64,000 nt of DNA from Oscillospiraceae bacterium (lineage in GTDB: Bacteria > Bacillota > Clostridia > Oscillospirales > CAG-272): positions 1-64,000 of the forward strand of contig SVRZ01000003.1 in the NCBI GenBank assembly GCA_015064555.1. Reading direction: 5' to 3'. Numbering within the stretch: the stretch's first letter is position 1; each line of letters opens with the position of its first letter. This document shows, piece by piece, positions 15,880 to 25,474 of this stretch. The translations under genes and the position numbers were made by a program. Below the pieces are notes generated by a model that was not told the origin of the DNA, made no database searches, and saw only the letters and a program-made list of their open reading frames with translations.

Positions 15880-17271
15880 TCAGAATTCAAGCTTTGACTC
15901 GATGTAAGCCTTGACCTCTCCTACGGGGATCCTTATCTGCTCCATGGTATCTCTGTCACGAACGGTTACGCAGCCGTCGTTTTCGGTTTCAAAGTCGACA
16001 GTAATGCAGAAGGGAGTACCGATCTCGTCCTCGCGGCGATATCTCTTTCCGATAGATCCTGTTTCGTCAAAATCAACAGCGAAATATTTAGCGAGCGAAT
16101 CGTATATCTCAAGAGCCTTGTCTGACAGCTTCTTCGAAAGAGGAAGAATAGCTGCCTTGTAGGGTGCAAGCGCGGGATGAAGATGGAGCAAAACTCTCAT
16201 ATCGTTCTCGCCAAGCTGTTCCTCATCGTATGCATCGACGAGGAATGCGAGAGCAACCCTGTCCGCACCGAGCGAGGGCTCAACTACGTATGGTGTGTAT
16301 TTCTCGTTGGTCTCGGGATCGAAATACTTCATATCCTTACCGGAGAATTTCTCGTGCTGACCGAGATCATAATCTGTTCTGTCAGCAATTCCCCAGAGCT
16401 CGCCCCAACCGAACGGGAAGAGGAATTCAAAGTCTGTGGTTGCCTTGGAGTAGAAGCAAAGCTCCTCCGGGTCATGGTCTCGGAGGCGGAGATTTTCATC
16501 CTTCATACCTAAATTGAGAAGGAACTTATGGCAGTAATCCTTCCAGTATGCGAACCATTCAAGGTCGGTGCCGGGCTTGCAGAAGAACTCAAGCTCCATC
16601 TGCTCGAACTCACGTGTTCTGAAGGTGAAGTTACCGGGGGTGATCTCGTTACGGAAGGACTTTCCGATCTGAGCTATACCGAAGGGGAGCTTCTTTCTTG
16701 TGGATCTCTGAGCTGCAGGGAAATTAACGAATATACCCTGTGCAGTCTCGGGACGAAGGTAAACGGTGTTAGTGGAATCCTCGGTAACACCGATGAAGGT
16801 CTTGAACATAAGGTTGAACTTCTTTATGTCGGCGAAGTCCTTGCCTCCGCATATCGGGCAGGCGATATCTTTTTCCTTGATATAGGTTGCCATTTCCTCG
16901 AAGCTCCAGGAAGCGGGGTTATCCGCAAGGCCGTGCTCAAATGCATAATCCTCGATGAGCTTATCCGCTCTGTGACGAGCCTTGCAGCCCTTGCAGTCCA
17001 TAAGAGGATCGGAGAATCCGCCTACGTGTCCTGATGCTACCCATGCCTGAGGGTTCATGATAATAGCACTGTCAAGTCCTACGTTGTAGCGCGATTCCTG
17101 AACGAATTTCTTCCACCAAGCACGCTTTACGTTGTTCTTGAACTCAACGCCAAGAGGGCCGTAGTCCCAGGAATTTGCCAGGCCTCCGTAGATCTCAGAA
17201 CCGGGGAATATAAATCCTCTGGTTTTGCAGAGAGCAACGATTTTGTCCATTGTCTTTTTGCTGTTTTCCAT
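15880..17271 (-). CDS. glyS: Glycyl-tRNA synthetase, single-chain type
   Basis: Charges tRNA-Gly; 463 residues, the homodimeric form of many Gram-positives rather than the alpha-beta form. The N-terminus [14 protein letters not shown]-like segment ([27 protein letters not shown]), the class II motif 2 region ([25 protein letters not shown]) and a C-terminal anticodon-binding domain are clear. A CXXC...CXXC-like pair (CKGC, CPIC) lies in the insertion. Start ATG 17271 with GGAGATATAAT. No T-box is visible in the 34-bp gap from mtaB, so it is read from the hpt promoter. Confidence 0.96.
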   Translation of the reverse strand: MENSKKTMDKIVALCKTRGFIFPGSEIYGGLANSWDYGPLGVEFKNNVKRAWWKKFVQESRYNVGLDSAIIMNPQAWVASGHVGGFSDPLMDCKGCKARHRADKLIEDYAFEHGLADNPASWSFEEMATYIKEKDIACPICGGKDFADIKKFNLMFKTFIGVTEDSTNTVYLRPETAQGIFVNFPAAQRSTRKKLPFGIAQIGKSFRNEITPGNFTFRTREFEQMELEFFCKPGTDLEWFAYWKDYCHKFLLNLGMKDENLRLRDHDPEELCFYSKATTDFEFLFPFGWGELWGIADRTDYDLGQHEKFSGKDMKYFDPETNEKYTPYVVEPSLGADRVALAFLVDAYDEEQLGENDMRVLLHLHPALAPYKAAILPLSKKLSDKALEIYDSLAKYFAVDFDETGSIGKRYRREDEIGTPFCITVDFETENDGCVTVRDRDTMEQIRIPVGEVKAYIESKLEF

Positions 17272-17305
17272 ATTATATCTCCATTTTGTAAAATATTATT
17301 TGCAT

Positions 17306-18601
17306 TTATACTATTTTTCCTATGATTACATCGCCGTGTCTTTTGATAGGCATTACCGAGATTCTCTTTCCGTGAAGATCATTTTCCGATTCTGCCATAA
17401 CCTCTGCGAAGCACTCCGAATGACCGTACCACATCCCCTCGCGCATCTCTTCGAAGATGCAGTCGAGCGGCTGCTTTCTTTCTACTATACCGTCCAGCAC
17501 TCTGTGGCCGATCTCGGTGATCCTTTCGATGAGCCTTTGGCTTCTGTCGTGCTTTACCGATTCCGGGATCTGACCGGGCAGCTCTGCCGCCACGGTATTC
17601 TTCCTTCTTGAATAGCAGAAAACGTGAGCAGAAAGGAATCCGACCTCCTCCGCAAAGCTTACCGTTTCAAGGAAATCCTCCTCTGTCTCACCGGGGAATC
17701 CGACCATAAGATCGGTGGTGAAGGTGGCAGAGGGAATATATTCCCTGATACGTCTTATGTTCTCGAGAGCGCGCTCTCGAGTGTATCTTCGGCGCATAGC
17801 CGAGAGAGTGCGATCCGATCCGCTCTGTATCGAAACGTGAAAGTGAGGTGCAAGTATTCCGAGCCCCTTTATCTTGTCGGCAAAGTCACGTCCTATAAGC
17901 TCGGGAGCAAGCGAACCGAGTCTTATTCTGACGGCGCTTTTTCTGCGGTCAAGCTCGGTGAGAAGATCGCCAAGACCGTACCCCGTGCCGAAATCTTTAC
18001 CGTATGAGCCTGTCTCTATTCCGGTGAGCACTATTTCGTTGACTCCGCTTTTTGCAAGAGCCTCTACCTCTTCTATGACCTCATCTGCCGGCTTTGAGCG
18101 CACGTTTCCTCTTGCGGAGGGAATAGCACAGTATGAGCATCTTGACTCACAGCCGTCTTCGATCTTAACGTATACTCTTGTCCTCGGACCGCGAGTTATG
18201 CGCATAGGCTCAAAGGGCTCTCCATATATGTCGGTAACCTCGCTGACCTTAGGACCGCCCGAAAGCAGCTCATCTGCTATTTTGACGAGCCTGAGCTTGC
18301 CTCCCGAGCCGATGACCGCATCGACCTCGGGCATTTTTTCTATCTCGTCCGGTGTGCGCTGACTGTAGCATCCGCATACAAGTATCTTCGCATCAGGATT
18401 CTGCCTTTTCGCACGCCTTATGATCTGCCTCGATTTTTTATCCGCCTCGGCGGTGACGGTGCAGGTATTTATAACGTAAACGTCATTTTTTTGATTGAAA
18501 TCGGATATGACATAGCCTGCGGCTTCAAAGCACTCGGCAATAGCCTCGGTCTCATATTGCGAAACCTTACAGCCAAGAGTGTATAGACCTACCCTTTTCA
18601 C
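17306..18601 (-). CDS. mtaB: tRNA t6A37 methylthiotransferase
   Basis: Radical SAM enzyme that converts t6A to ms2t6A at position 37 of tRNAs reading ANN codons. 431 residues: the N-terminal UPF0004 domain has GCKVSQYE, NTCTVT and CGCYSQ, whose cysteines hold the auxiliary cluster. The radical SAM motif is CESRCSYCAIP at about residues 150-160, and a TRAM domain closes the protein (GMWYGHSE ... KRISVMPIKRHGDVIIGKIV). The N-terminal GCKVSQYE signature marks the MtaB subgroup rather than MiaB. It overlaps hpt by 4 bp. Confidence 0.92.
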   Translation of the reverse strand: MKRVGLYTLGCKVSQYETEAIAECFEAAGYVISDFNQKNDVYVINTCTVTAEADKKSRQIIRRAKRQNPDAKILVCGCYSQRTPDEIEKMPEVDAVIGSGGKLRLVKIADELLSGGPKVSEVTDIYGEPFEPMRITRGPRTRVYVKIEDGCESRCSYCAIPSARGNVRSKPADEVIEEVEALAKSGVNEIVLTGIETGSYGKDFGTGYGLGDLLTELDRRKSAVRIRLGSLAPELIGRDFADKIKGLGILAPHFHVSIQSGSDRTLSAMRRRYTRERALENIRRIREYIPSATFTTDLMVGFPGETEEDFLETVSFAEEVGFLSAHVFCYSRRKNTVAAELPGQIPESVKHDRSQRLIERITEIGHRVLDGIVERKQPLDCIFEEMREGMWYGHSECFAEVMAESENDLHGKRISVMPIKRHGDVIIGKIV

Positions 18602-19155
18602 TTAGTGTAGACCTCGGGCTTAAGAACGCCGACAAAGGGAAGCGCGCGGTACATCTCCGCATAGTCAAGACCGTAGCCGATAACGAATTCATCGGGTATC
18701 TCCGTGCCGCAGTAATCGGGTGTGAATTCCACGCGTCTTCTCGAGGGCTTGTCCAGAAGAGTGCAGGTCCGAACGCTCTTTGCTCCCTTGAGCTTGAGAT
18801 ATTTCGTGAGATGGGAAAGGGTGATACCGCTATCGATTATATCCTCTATTATAAGAAGGTCGCAGCTTGCGATATCGGGGCGCAGAAGGTCGAGCGCTAT
18901 ATGTATCTGACCGGTCGTTTCGGTTCCGACGCCGTAGGATGAGACCTTCATGCAGTCTATCTCGACAGGCACGGTAATCTTTTTCATAAGGTCACCCATG
19001 AAGACGAGCGAGCCCTTGAGGATGCAGACCAGAACGAGCTTTTTGTCATTTGCGGCATAGTCCTCATCTATCTGCTTTGCGATCCTTGTGACTATTGCAT
19101 CGATTTCTTCTTCGCTTACCAAAACTCTCTCTATATCGTTTTTAATGTTTTTCAT
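18598..19155 (-). CDS. hpt: Hypoxanthine phosphoribosyltransferase
   Basis: Salvages hypoxanthine and guanine to IMP and GMP with PRPP. 185 residues. The PRPP loop is LLIIEDIIDSGITLSHL, and the purine-specificity segment near the C-terminus (FVIGYGLDYAEMYRALPFVGVL) is standard. First gene of the minus-strand operon hpt-mtaB-glyS-luxS-mtnN, with its own promoter. Confidence 0.96.
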   Translation of the reverse strand: MKNIKNDIERVLVSEEEIDAIVTRIAKQIDEDYAANDKKLVLVCILKGSLVFMGDLMKKITVPVEIDCMKVSSYGVGTETTGQIHIALDLLRPDIASCDLLIIEDIIDSGITLSHLTKYLKLKGAKSVRTCTLLDKPSRRRVEFTPDYCGTEIPDEFVIGYGLDYAEMYRALPFVGVLKPEVYTK

Positions 19156-19186
19156 CCCGATTAACCGTCCTTATTTTGATTAATAT

Positions 19187-19215
19187 ATTTTATCACAAAG
19201 AGTCGGTAAAGTCAA
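19187..19215 (-). promoter_or_regulatory. Promoter of the hpt-mtaB-glyS-luxS-mtnN operon
   Basis: On the minus strand TTGACT-17 bp-TAAAAT, 32 nt before the hpt start codon. It is divergent from the rpmH promoter about 120 bp away. Confidence 0.7.
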
Positions 19216-19330
19216 TATAGATTTTAATATATTTATAGATTGGAGTCGAAGATTCTGCTCTGCCGACAGCCGCACCCCGGGAGCTCTCGTGAGGCGGAGA
19301 TAACTAATTTTGAAAAATACAAAAAAAGAC

Positions 19331-19359
19331 TTGACAAACGATAAAAAATAATATATAAT
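19331..19359 (+). promoter_or_regulatory. rpmH operon promoter
   Basis: Perfect consensus TTGACA-17 bp-TATAAT ahead of a 73-nt leader to rpmH. Confidence 0.82.
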
Positions 19360-19431
19360 GTATACTGCTTTCGTATGGTCGTCTTTGATGTACGAAAAAG
19401 ACGTTAGTAAATTCACAAGGAGGTGCAGATC

Positions 19432-19566
19432 GTGAAGAGAACGTATCAGCCTAAGAAGAGACAGAGAAGCAAGGAACACGGTTTCAGAAAAAGAATGGCT
19501 ACAGCAAACGGTAGAAAAGTTCTTAAAAGAAGACGCGCCAAGGGTAGAGCTCGTCTTACCTACTAA
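19432..19566 (+). CDS. rpmH: 50S ribosomal protein L34
   Basis: Too short for the ORF track. GTG start after CAAGGAGGTGCAGATC gives 44 residues, beginning [18 protein letters not shown] and ending with the basic GRARLTY tail, standard for L34. It stands in the conserved rpmH-rnpA-yidD-yidC-jag-mnmE order. In most Bacillota dnaA lies divergently upstream; here the divergent gene is hpt. Confidence 0.97.
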   Translation: MKRTYQPKKRQRSKEHGFRKRMATANGRKVLKRRRAKGRARLTY

Positions 19567-19600
19567 TCGGTCACATAGTTAGAAGTGACATACAAATCCT

Positions 19601-19637
19601 CCGATAAGTAGCACTTCGGGTGCATTTATCGGGGTTT
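19601..19637 (+). terminator. Hairpin with T run between rpmH and rnpA
   Basis: CCGATAA and TTATCGG arms around a CACTTCGGGTG core, then GGTTTTTG. It probably acts as a leaky terminator that lets rpmH be made in excess over the downstream genes. Confidence 0.75.
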
Positions 19638-19674
19638 TTGTTTAGATGACGTTTTCGCGTCACGGGAGTGTTTT

Positions 19675-20061
19675 ATGAAATTCAGAGCTATCAAAGAAAA
19701 TCATCTCTTTGGTAAAGCGTATTCGAAGGGCAAAAGAGCAGTGACGTCGGCTCTTGCGGTTTACGTGTTGCCCGATTACGCAGCAAGGAGAATCGCTAAA
19801 AGCGATACCAGAAAGCAGATAAAGAACAGATACGGCATCACCGTATCGACCAAGATCGGAGGCGCGGTGGTAAGAAGCCGCTGTCGCAGAATAATAAGAG
19901 AAGGCCTCGCCTCGGTGGAATCCGGCGGCAGACTCAAGCAGGGCTTCCTTGTGGTTATTGCGGCGAGAAGCGCAGCTCCGAAAATGAAGAGCGGGGAGAT
20001 AAGCAGGCATCTCTCGGAGGCATTTGCCAAGCTCGATATGTATAATTCTCAAAACGTATAA
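19675..20061 (+). CDS. rnpA: Ribonuclease P protein component
   Basis: Basic cofactor of the RNase P ribozyme for tRNA 5' maturation; 128 residues. The conserved Arg-rich helix appears as [13 protein letters not shown]. The usual RNR core (Arg-Asn-Arg) reads RSR here, a mild deviation from the family signature. No strong ribosome binding site is seen before ATG 19675 (GGGAGTGTTTT). Fits the conserved gene order after rpmH. Confidence 0.95.
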   Translation: MKFRAIKENHLFGKAYSKGKRAVTSALAVYVLPDYAARRIAKSDTRKQIKNRYGITVSTKIGGAVVRSRCRRIIREGLASVESGGRLKQGFLVVIAARSAAPKMKSGEISRHLSEAFAKLDMYNSQNV

Positions 20062-20084
20062 CGGCCTGCGAAAAAGGTACAATA

Positions 20085-20408
20085 ATGAAATACCTTATGA
20101 TCGGTCTGATAAAACTTTATCAAAAAATCATATCTCCTATCAAACCGCCCTGCTGCAGGTTTACACCTACCTGCTCGGCCTATGCTCTCGAAGCATTCAA
20201 GAAACGAGGCTTCTTCGTGGGGCTCATACTCACGGTATGGAGACTGCTCCGCTGCAATCCCTTTTGCAAGGGAGGCTACGATCCGGTACCCGAGCGCGGC
20301 TTCAGACGAGTTAAATGCGGGGATCACGGGAATATGGACGAGTGTACTCAGACCAACAACAAAGAAAAGGAAAATACAGATGGCAATTTTGAAAAACAGG
20401 AGTCTTAA
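20085..20408 (+). CDS. yidD: Membrane protein insertion efficiency factor YidD
   Basis: Small membrane-associated protein that helps YidC insert inner membrane proteins. 107 residues. The diagnostic block ([15 protein letters not shown] ... [14 protein letters not shown]) is complete. The C-terminal tail after about residue 80 is hydrophilic, Asn/Lys/Glu-rich and longer than usual. The gene ends 29 nt inside yidC, so the two are translationally coupled. Confidence 0.95.
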   Translation: MKYLMIGLIKLYQKIISPIKPPCCRFTPTCSAYALEAFKKRGFFVGLILTVWRLLRCNPFCKGGYDPVPERGFRRVKCGDHGNMDECTQTNNKEKENTDGNFEKQES

Positions 20409-21930
20409 GAGAATAATTACGCTTCTTATGACGGCAGTGACTATGCTTGCTCTCGTTATTTCACTCACCGCCTGCGGCGGAGGTCCCGGCAAGATCGGTG
20501 CAAAGAGTGAAAAGGAAAGCGACGTTGAGTTTATTGCGCGTGCGGTAGCAAATACCGAAGCCCTTAAGATAAGATTTGTTGCAGCATCTCGCGGATACGA
20601 TATAACCGCGGAGGGGTTTGATGACAGCACGGTGGATAACACCATTGTCAACGATCCCGATATGGAGGCCATTAAGGCAACTCTGCTCGAGGTGGCAGAG
20701 AAAAACAGGTTCAAGGACAGCGATGATCATAACTTCGTGGAAAGATTTGCCGATTCGGTTACCGCCGAGCAGGTAAATGAAATCGTCAAGGAAATGAGCA
20801 TTGAGTACGATTTCGATACCGATCACGGATTCCCCTCCATACTTCTTGTATGGATAGGAAAGGCACTCGGATGGATGACCGGCATTTTCGGAAATCAGTA
20901 CGTTATCGCGATCATGGTATTCGCCGTTTTTGTTGAGATACTGATGCTTCCCATGGCGGTAAAGCAGCAGAAGAACTCTGTCGGAATGGCAAAGCTTCGT
21001 CCTAAGATCGCAAGAATAGAAAAGAAATACGCAGGAAGAAACGACCAGGTAACGCTCAGGAAGAAGCAGGAGGAGATAGCAAAGCTCCAGCAGGATGAGG
21101 GCTACAGTCCCTTCTCCGGATGCCTTCCCATGCTTATTCAGCTTATCATCGTCGGATTTGTTCTTTATCCTATTATTCAGAATCCCCTTCGCTATGTTCT
21201 CGATACCTCCGAGGGCTTCTCACAGGCACTCGTGTCGTATGCGACCTCTATGAGGGCTGTCGGCGGACTTGGCATTGAGCTTGGCTCGAAGGGTAACGTC
21301 ATAGAGCTTCTTTCGATGCTCGACGGTACGAATATAGAAGCAATAAAGGATTTCCCGCTTATTGTGAACGGTGCCAAGTGCTACGATATATTCGTAGGTC
21401 TTGATATCCCTAAGTTCGAGTTATTCGGACTCAATATAGGAAGGATCCCCAAGGTATTTGATATACTTGTTATAGTTCCTATACTGAACGTTGTGCTGCA
21501 GTGGGGCTCGATGGTTCTTACAAGAAAATGGATGGGCAACTCCAATCCCGCTATGGACGGTCAAGCAAAATCGTCTATGATGATGATGGATATAACCCTT
21601 CCTCTCATGACACTGTTTATTATGTTCCAGGTACCCGCGCTTATCGGTATATACTGGCTCTTCAGATCTCTTCTTTCTCTCCTTAAATCCTATATAATGA
21701 AAAGAATTATTCCCATTCCGGTGTATACCGAGGAGGAGCTTAAGGAAATTGAGAAGGCAGAGAAGGAGCGCAAAAAGGCAGAGCAGGCGATAATGAAGAC
21801 TCAGCCTAAGGTAAAATCGCTTCACTATATCGACGCGGATGATTATGACGAGCTGCCCGAGGTCAAGGGCGGTACAGGCGACAAGAAGCCCAAGTCCTTC
21901 TCATCGGATAAGCCCGAGATAAAGGATTGA
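20380..21930 (+). CDS. yidC: Membrane protein insertase YidC, lipoprotein type
   Basis: Inserts and folds membrane proteins with or without SecYEG. ATG 20380 ([12 protein letters not shown]) is the plausible start, preceded by AAAGGAAAATACAG; the track ORF is 66 codons too long. 516 residues: a lipoprotein signal peptide with lipobox LTAC (Cys about 32), then about 120 mostly charged residues before the first insertase helix near residue 155. The 60KD_IMP core follows ([20 protein letters not shown] through the final helix) and then a basic/acidic cytoplasmic tail. The 120-residue extracytoplasmic segment is much longer than in SpoIIIJ/YqjG. Confidence 0.95.
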   Translation: MAILKNRSLKRIITLLMTAVTMLALVISLTACGGGPGKIGAKSEKESDVEFIARAVANTEALKIRFVAASRGYDITAEGFDDSTVDNTIVNDPDMEAIKATLLEVAEKNRFKDSDDHNFVERFADSVTAEQVNEIVKEMSIEYDFDTDHGFPSILLVWIGKALGWMTGIFGNQYVIAIMVFAVFVEILMLPMAVKQQKNSVGMAKLRPKIARIEKKYAGRNDQVTLRKKQEEIAKLQQDEGYSPFSGCLPMLIQLIIVGFVLYPIIQNPLRYVLDTSEGFSQALVSYATSMRAVGGLGIELGSKGNVIELLSMLDGTNIEAIKDFPLIVNGAKCYDIFVGLDIPKFELFGLNIGRIPKVFDILVIVPILNVVLQWGSMVLTRKWMGNSNPAMDGQAKSSMMMMDITLPLMTLFIMFQVPALIGIYWLFRSLLSLLKSYIMKRIIPIPVYTEEELKEIEKAEKERKKAEQAIMKTQPKVKSLHYIDADDYDELPEVKGGTGDKKPKSFSSDKPEIKD

Positions 21931-21964
21931 CAAAATTTTAAACTTGATAAGGAAAGGCATTGAT

Positions 21965-23065
21965 ATGTTAAAGGAAACCATAGCAATAGGTAAGGATATA
22001 AACGAGGCGCAGGAAAATGCAAGAGCCGCCCTCGGTGCAGGTCCTCTCGATGACGTAAAGTATGAGATAATAGATATGGGAAGCCGCGGATTCCTCGGCT
22101 TCATGGCAAGGCCCGCCAAGGTAAAGGCAACGCTTGAGGTTGCTGATATTCAGGAGGCTCGCCGCCCTAAGCACGACCGTCTCAGAAAGGAAAGAGAAGA
22201 GCAGCCCAAGGCTGCTGAGGTTGAGGATGTAAAGACTGCCGCTAAGTCGGATGCTCCCGCTTCATCCAAGCCCCGTAAAAAGAAGAATCACAAGAATAAC
22301 GATAACAAGAAGCCTCGTAACGATAGCTCTGCTACCGTAGCATCTGCGGCTATTCCCGAGACCGAGCTTAAGATGGAGCGCCGCGAGGTTGCTACCGGAG
22401 AGGATATGTCATTTGATTTCGTAAGCACCGTTCTTACCGATATCGGACTCAAGGCGACCGCAGAGCTTTACTCCTGCGAGGACGGAACCAGAAGGATCAC
22501 CATTGTCGGTGAGGATGCATCCGCGCTTATCGGACATCACGGTGATACTCTCGATGCGCTTCAGTATCTTGCAAACCTTGCATCTGCAAGAAAAAATATA
22601 AACGGTGAGCGCGACAAGAGCCGTGTTACTCTCGATATAGAGGGCTACCGCGCAAAGAGAGAAGAAACTCTCCGCGCACTTGCACGCCGTATGGCAGCCA
22701 AGGCGCTGAAGAACAGAAGAAGCGTTATGCTTGAGCCTATGACTCCCTATGAGAGAAGGATCATTCATTCCGAGATCCAGGGCATCGAGGGCGTTTCCAC
22801 CAACTCCGTAGGCTCTGACGGAAACAGAAAGATAGTTATATTCCTTACCGATAAGAAGCCTAAGGGCATCTTTGAGGAGGAGAAGCCTGCTACAAGTCTT
22901 AAGACCGAGTTCGCACAGGACAGCGAGGATTTCACCGCTACGGTAGCGGCTATAGAGCCCACCGTCACCTCTGACGACGAGTTGGAGAGCGAGACCGTTA
23001 CACTTGAGCAGACTCACCCCGCAGGCGACTACACCTCCGATGCGGAAGAGGAAGATATCAAGTAA
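21965..23065 (+). CDS. jag: RNA-binding protein Jag (KhpB)
   Basis: KH/R3H RNA-binding protein tied to cell elongation control in Gram-positives. ATG 21965 (MLKETIAIGKDINEAQ) after AAGGAAAGG is chosen over the upstream TTG. 366 residues in order: Jag-N (1-60), a lysine/alanine-rich linker, a KH domain with IGHHGDTL in place of GxxG, an R3H domain (PMTPYERRIIHSEIQGIEGV) and an acidic C-terminal tail of about 70 residues. Lies 34 nt after yidC and one base before mnmE. Confidence 0.95.
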   Translation: MLKETIAIGKDINEAQENARAALGAGPLDDVKYEIIDMGSRGFLGFMARPAKVKATLEVADIQEARRPKHDRLRKEREEQPKAAEVEDVKTAAKSDAPASSKPRKKKNHKNNDNKKPRNDSSATVASAAIPETELKMERREVATGEDMSFDFVSTVLTDIGLKATAELYSCEDGTRRITIVGEDASALIGHHGDTLDALQYLANLASARKNINGERDKSRVTLDIEGYRAKREETLRALARRMAAKALKNRRSVMLEPMTPYERRIIHSEIQGIEGVSTNSVGSDGNRKIVIFLTDKKPKGIFEEEKPATSLKTEFAQDSEDFTATVAAIEPTVTSDDELESETVTLEQTHPAGDYTSDAEEEDIK

Positions 23066-23066
23066 T

Positions 23067-24494
23067 ATGACTATTGCTACAACTATTGCGGCAATTTCGA
23101 CCCCACCCGGAAAGGGTGGGGTTGCGATTATAAGAATAAGTGGTGCATCCGCGCTCGATATAGCAAGGAAAATGTTCATCCCGATGTCCGGTAAGGATAT
23201 ATCCGAGTATCCCGCAAGACGGCAGATATACGGAAAAATACTTAAGGGCGGCAGTGCGATCGACGACGGTATGCTGACTTATTTCAATTCGCCTCATTCA
23301 TACACGGGTGAGGATACGGTTGAGATAACCTGTCACGGAGGAATGCTTATAACCGCGTCGGTGCTGGAATCGGCATTTATTGCGGGTGCTGTGCCCGCCG
23401 AGCGCGGTGAATTCACAAAGCGTGCCTTTGTAAACGGCCGCCTGAGTCTTTCGGAGGCGGAGGGTATCTCTATGCTGCTCGATGCAAGCAGCGAGGCTCA
23501 GCTCAGACTTTCGCGTCCGGACTCGCGCTCGCGCCTTTCGTCTGCCATCGAGTCAGTAAGGGAGGGCTTGCTGAAGCTTCTTTCCTCGGTCTATGCCAGG
23601 ATAGATTATCCGGAGGAGGATCTCGGAGAGCTATCGGATGATGAGATGCTCTTAGGAATGAGTGCTACCCGTGATGAAATAGAGAGACTTCTTTCCACCT
23701 ATTCTACAGGTAAAGCGGTGGCAGAGGGCATAAGGACGGTCATCTGCGGAAAGCCTAACGTAGGCAAGAGCACGCTATACAATCTGCTTGTCGGCGAGGA
23801 AGCGGCGATAGTGACCGATATCCCCGGAACGACGAGGGATGTGCTTGAAAAGAGTATATCTTTAGGCGACGTTATGCTAAGACTCTTTGATACTGCGGGT
23901 ATAAGAAACAGCTCGGAGGACCCTGTCGAAAATATAGGAATAATGCGCTCGAGAGAGCGGATAGACGAAGCGGAGCTTATACTTGTGCTCTTTGATTCCT
24001 CACGCCCGTTTGAGGCAGAGGATTCCGATATCCTCGGATATATTTCGGATTCGTCTGCAAGAAAGATAGCCGTTATCACAAAATGTGACCTTTCGGATAG
24101 CCTTGAAAATTCACACGTATCAGCCCATAATGCCTCGGATATAAGGGAGAAGCTCAAAAAATATAAGCTTGACTGTTGCCTTGAAATATCAGCGGCGACA
24201 TCCGCCGATGATGCTCTTGACAAGCTGAAGGCTGCCGTCGGTGATCTTTTCTGTGACGGCTCGATAAAAATAGGCGACGATGCGATAATCTCCACCGCGC
24301 GTCAGCACGCATCACTCTTAAGGGCGGCAGAGCTTATGAAAACGGCAATATCCGCACACGTATCGGGGCTTGCCCAGGATGCCGTGTGCTCAGACCTCGA
24401 GCTTGCTCTCGGTGCGGTATCGGAGCTTGACGGACGTGCGGTTTCCGAGCAGATAGTTGGGGAGATATTTGCTAACTTCTGCGTCGGTAAATGA
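23067..24494 (+). CDS. mnmE: tRNA modification GTPase MnmE
   Basis: With MnmG it installs cmnm5 groups on U34 of certain tRNAs. ATG 23067 begins one nucleotide after the jag stop; the upstream extension in the track lies inside jag. 475 residues: folate-binding N-domain (about 1-120, with the GEDTVEITCHGG motif), a helical domain, and an inserted G domain. The P-loop is GKPNVGKST at about 228-236 and DTAG at about 275. The C-terminal FCVGK supplies the conserved cysteine. mnmG and rsmG, often next, are absent: a terminator follows. Confidence 0.96.
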   Translation: MTIATTIAAISTPPGKGGVAIIRISGASALDIARKMFIPMSGKDISEYPARRQIYGKILKGGSAIDDGMLTYFNSPHSYTGEDTVEITCHGGMLITASVLESAFIAGAVPAERGEFTKRAFVNGRLSLSEAEGISMLLDASSEAQLRLSRPDSRSRLSSAIESVREGLLKLLSSVYARIDYPEEDLGELSDDEMLLGMSATRDEIERLLSTYSTGKAVAEGIRTVICGKPNVGKSTLYNLLVGEEAAIVTDIPGTTRDVLEKSISLGDVMLRLFDTAGIRNSSEDPVENIGIMRSRERIDEAELILVLFDSSRPFEAEDSDILGYISDSSARKIAVITKCDLSDSLENSHVSAHNASDIREKLKKYKLDCCLEISAATSADDALDKLKAAVGDLFCDGSIKIGDDAIISTARQHASLLRAAELMKTAISAHVSGLAQDAVCSDLELALGAVSELDGRAVSEQIVGEIFANFCVGK

Positions 24495-24535
24495 TATTCG
24501 GTACGGCTATGTATAGATAACGATTTTGAAAATGC

Positions 24536-24598
24536 ATAAAGCAAAACACGGAAGAAATGAAGGGGATGACCTTCTTATTCTTCCGTGTTTTGCTTTAT
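24536..24598. terminator. Strong terminator after mnmE, convergent with the HAD gene
   Basis: A 21-bp perfect stem (ATAAAGCAAAACACGGAAGAA) with a 21-nt loop. It ends the rpmH-mnmE unit and may also end the minus-strand unit. Confidence 0.82.
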
Positions 24599-24625
24599 AT
24601 GTATGCCCGTGTGAAGTGCCGTGTC

Positions 24626-25381
24626 TTATAAAAGCTGTTTAAGGAACCTTGCAACTCCGTCCTCGTCATTCGTGTATTCGCTTATATGCTCGCATAATGA
24701 GTGAAGCGTGGGATCGGCATTCTTCATAAGAACTCCGAGCGCCGCCTCCTTCAGCATAGCTATGTCACCGTGGTCGTCGCCAAATGCAATTACGTCCTCC
24801 GCGCTCCCGCCTGTAATACGAAGAAGTGCGCGCACACCCTCCTCCTTGGTGGCGAGTGGATGGCCTATCCTTCTCCAATATCCGTTATGATATATCGTCT
24901 CTCGGAGCCCGTGGCTTTTCACAAGAAGCGAGATGCTTTCATTATCGGTCGATGCGGCAAGTATTTTCTGAACGTTACCCCGCGGCACTCCGAGCGAAAA
25001 ATCATGATAAACGTCATTCGGACGGTAAGGAGAAAGAGAGGTGCAATAACACACGTCCCCTATCTCGGCACACACATTGTCGGATATGGGATAAAGCTCA
25101 CGTATAAATTCCGAGGCGGTGGCTTCATCTATTGCCATCTCATATATCATATTACCGCTCCCATCGAGGATTGCGGCACCGCCGCAAACTATTGAATAAT
25201 CAGGCCTTATGATGTCGAATATTTGCTTCTGAAACGGTGCGGAGCGCGCTGTGTTTATGACGAGCTTGTGCCCTCGATGTCCAAGCTCTTTCAGGACGGA
25301 TAGGGTAAAGTCGCTTACCTGCCTTTGATTGTTAAGCAGTGTTTCATCAAGGTCAAAAACTATGAATTTCGTATCACTCAT
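24626..25381 (-). CDS. Cof-type HAD hydrolase
   Basis: HAD-superfamily phosphatase of 251 residues, type IIB (Cof) cap architecture. Motif I is VFDLDETLLNN with nucleophile Asp10 and general acid Asp12, motif II is NTAR, and motif IV is IAFGDDHGDIAML. Such enzymes dephosphorylate sugar phosphates, nucleotides or cofactors; the substrate cannot be read from sequence. The ribosome binding site before ATG is weak. The epimerase gene ends 93 bp upstream in the same orientation, so they may be co-transcribed. Confidence 0.88.
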   Translation of the reverse strand: MSDTKFIVFDLDETLLNNQRQVSDFTLSVLKELGHRGHKLVINTARSAPFQKQIFDIIRPDYSIVCGGAAILDGSGNMIYEMAIDEATASEFIRELYPISDNVCAEIGDVCYCTSLSPYRPNDVYHDFSLGVPRGNVQKILAASTDNESISLLVKSHGLRETIYHNGYWRRIGHPLATKEEGVRALLRITGGSAEDVIAFGDDHGDIAMLKEAALGVLMKNADPTLHSLCEHISEYTNDEDGVARFLKQLL

Positions 25382-25474
25382 TATAAAATCTCAATCTTGT
25401 GTTTGTTGTTGTAGAACATAATTATATGCTCTTTGCCTGATGTTTTGAAAATAAATGTTTGCAAAATGCGGCGG

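Noticed and set aside
17272-17305. T-box leader for glyS
   Set aside because: Only 34 bp separate mtaB and glyS, with no room for a specifier loop, T-box sequence or terminator.
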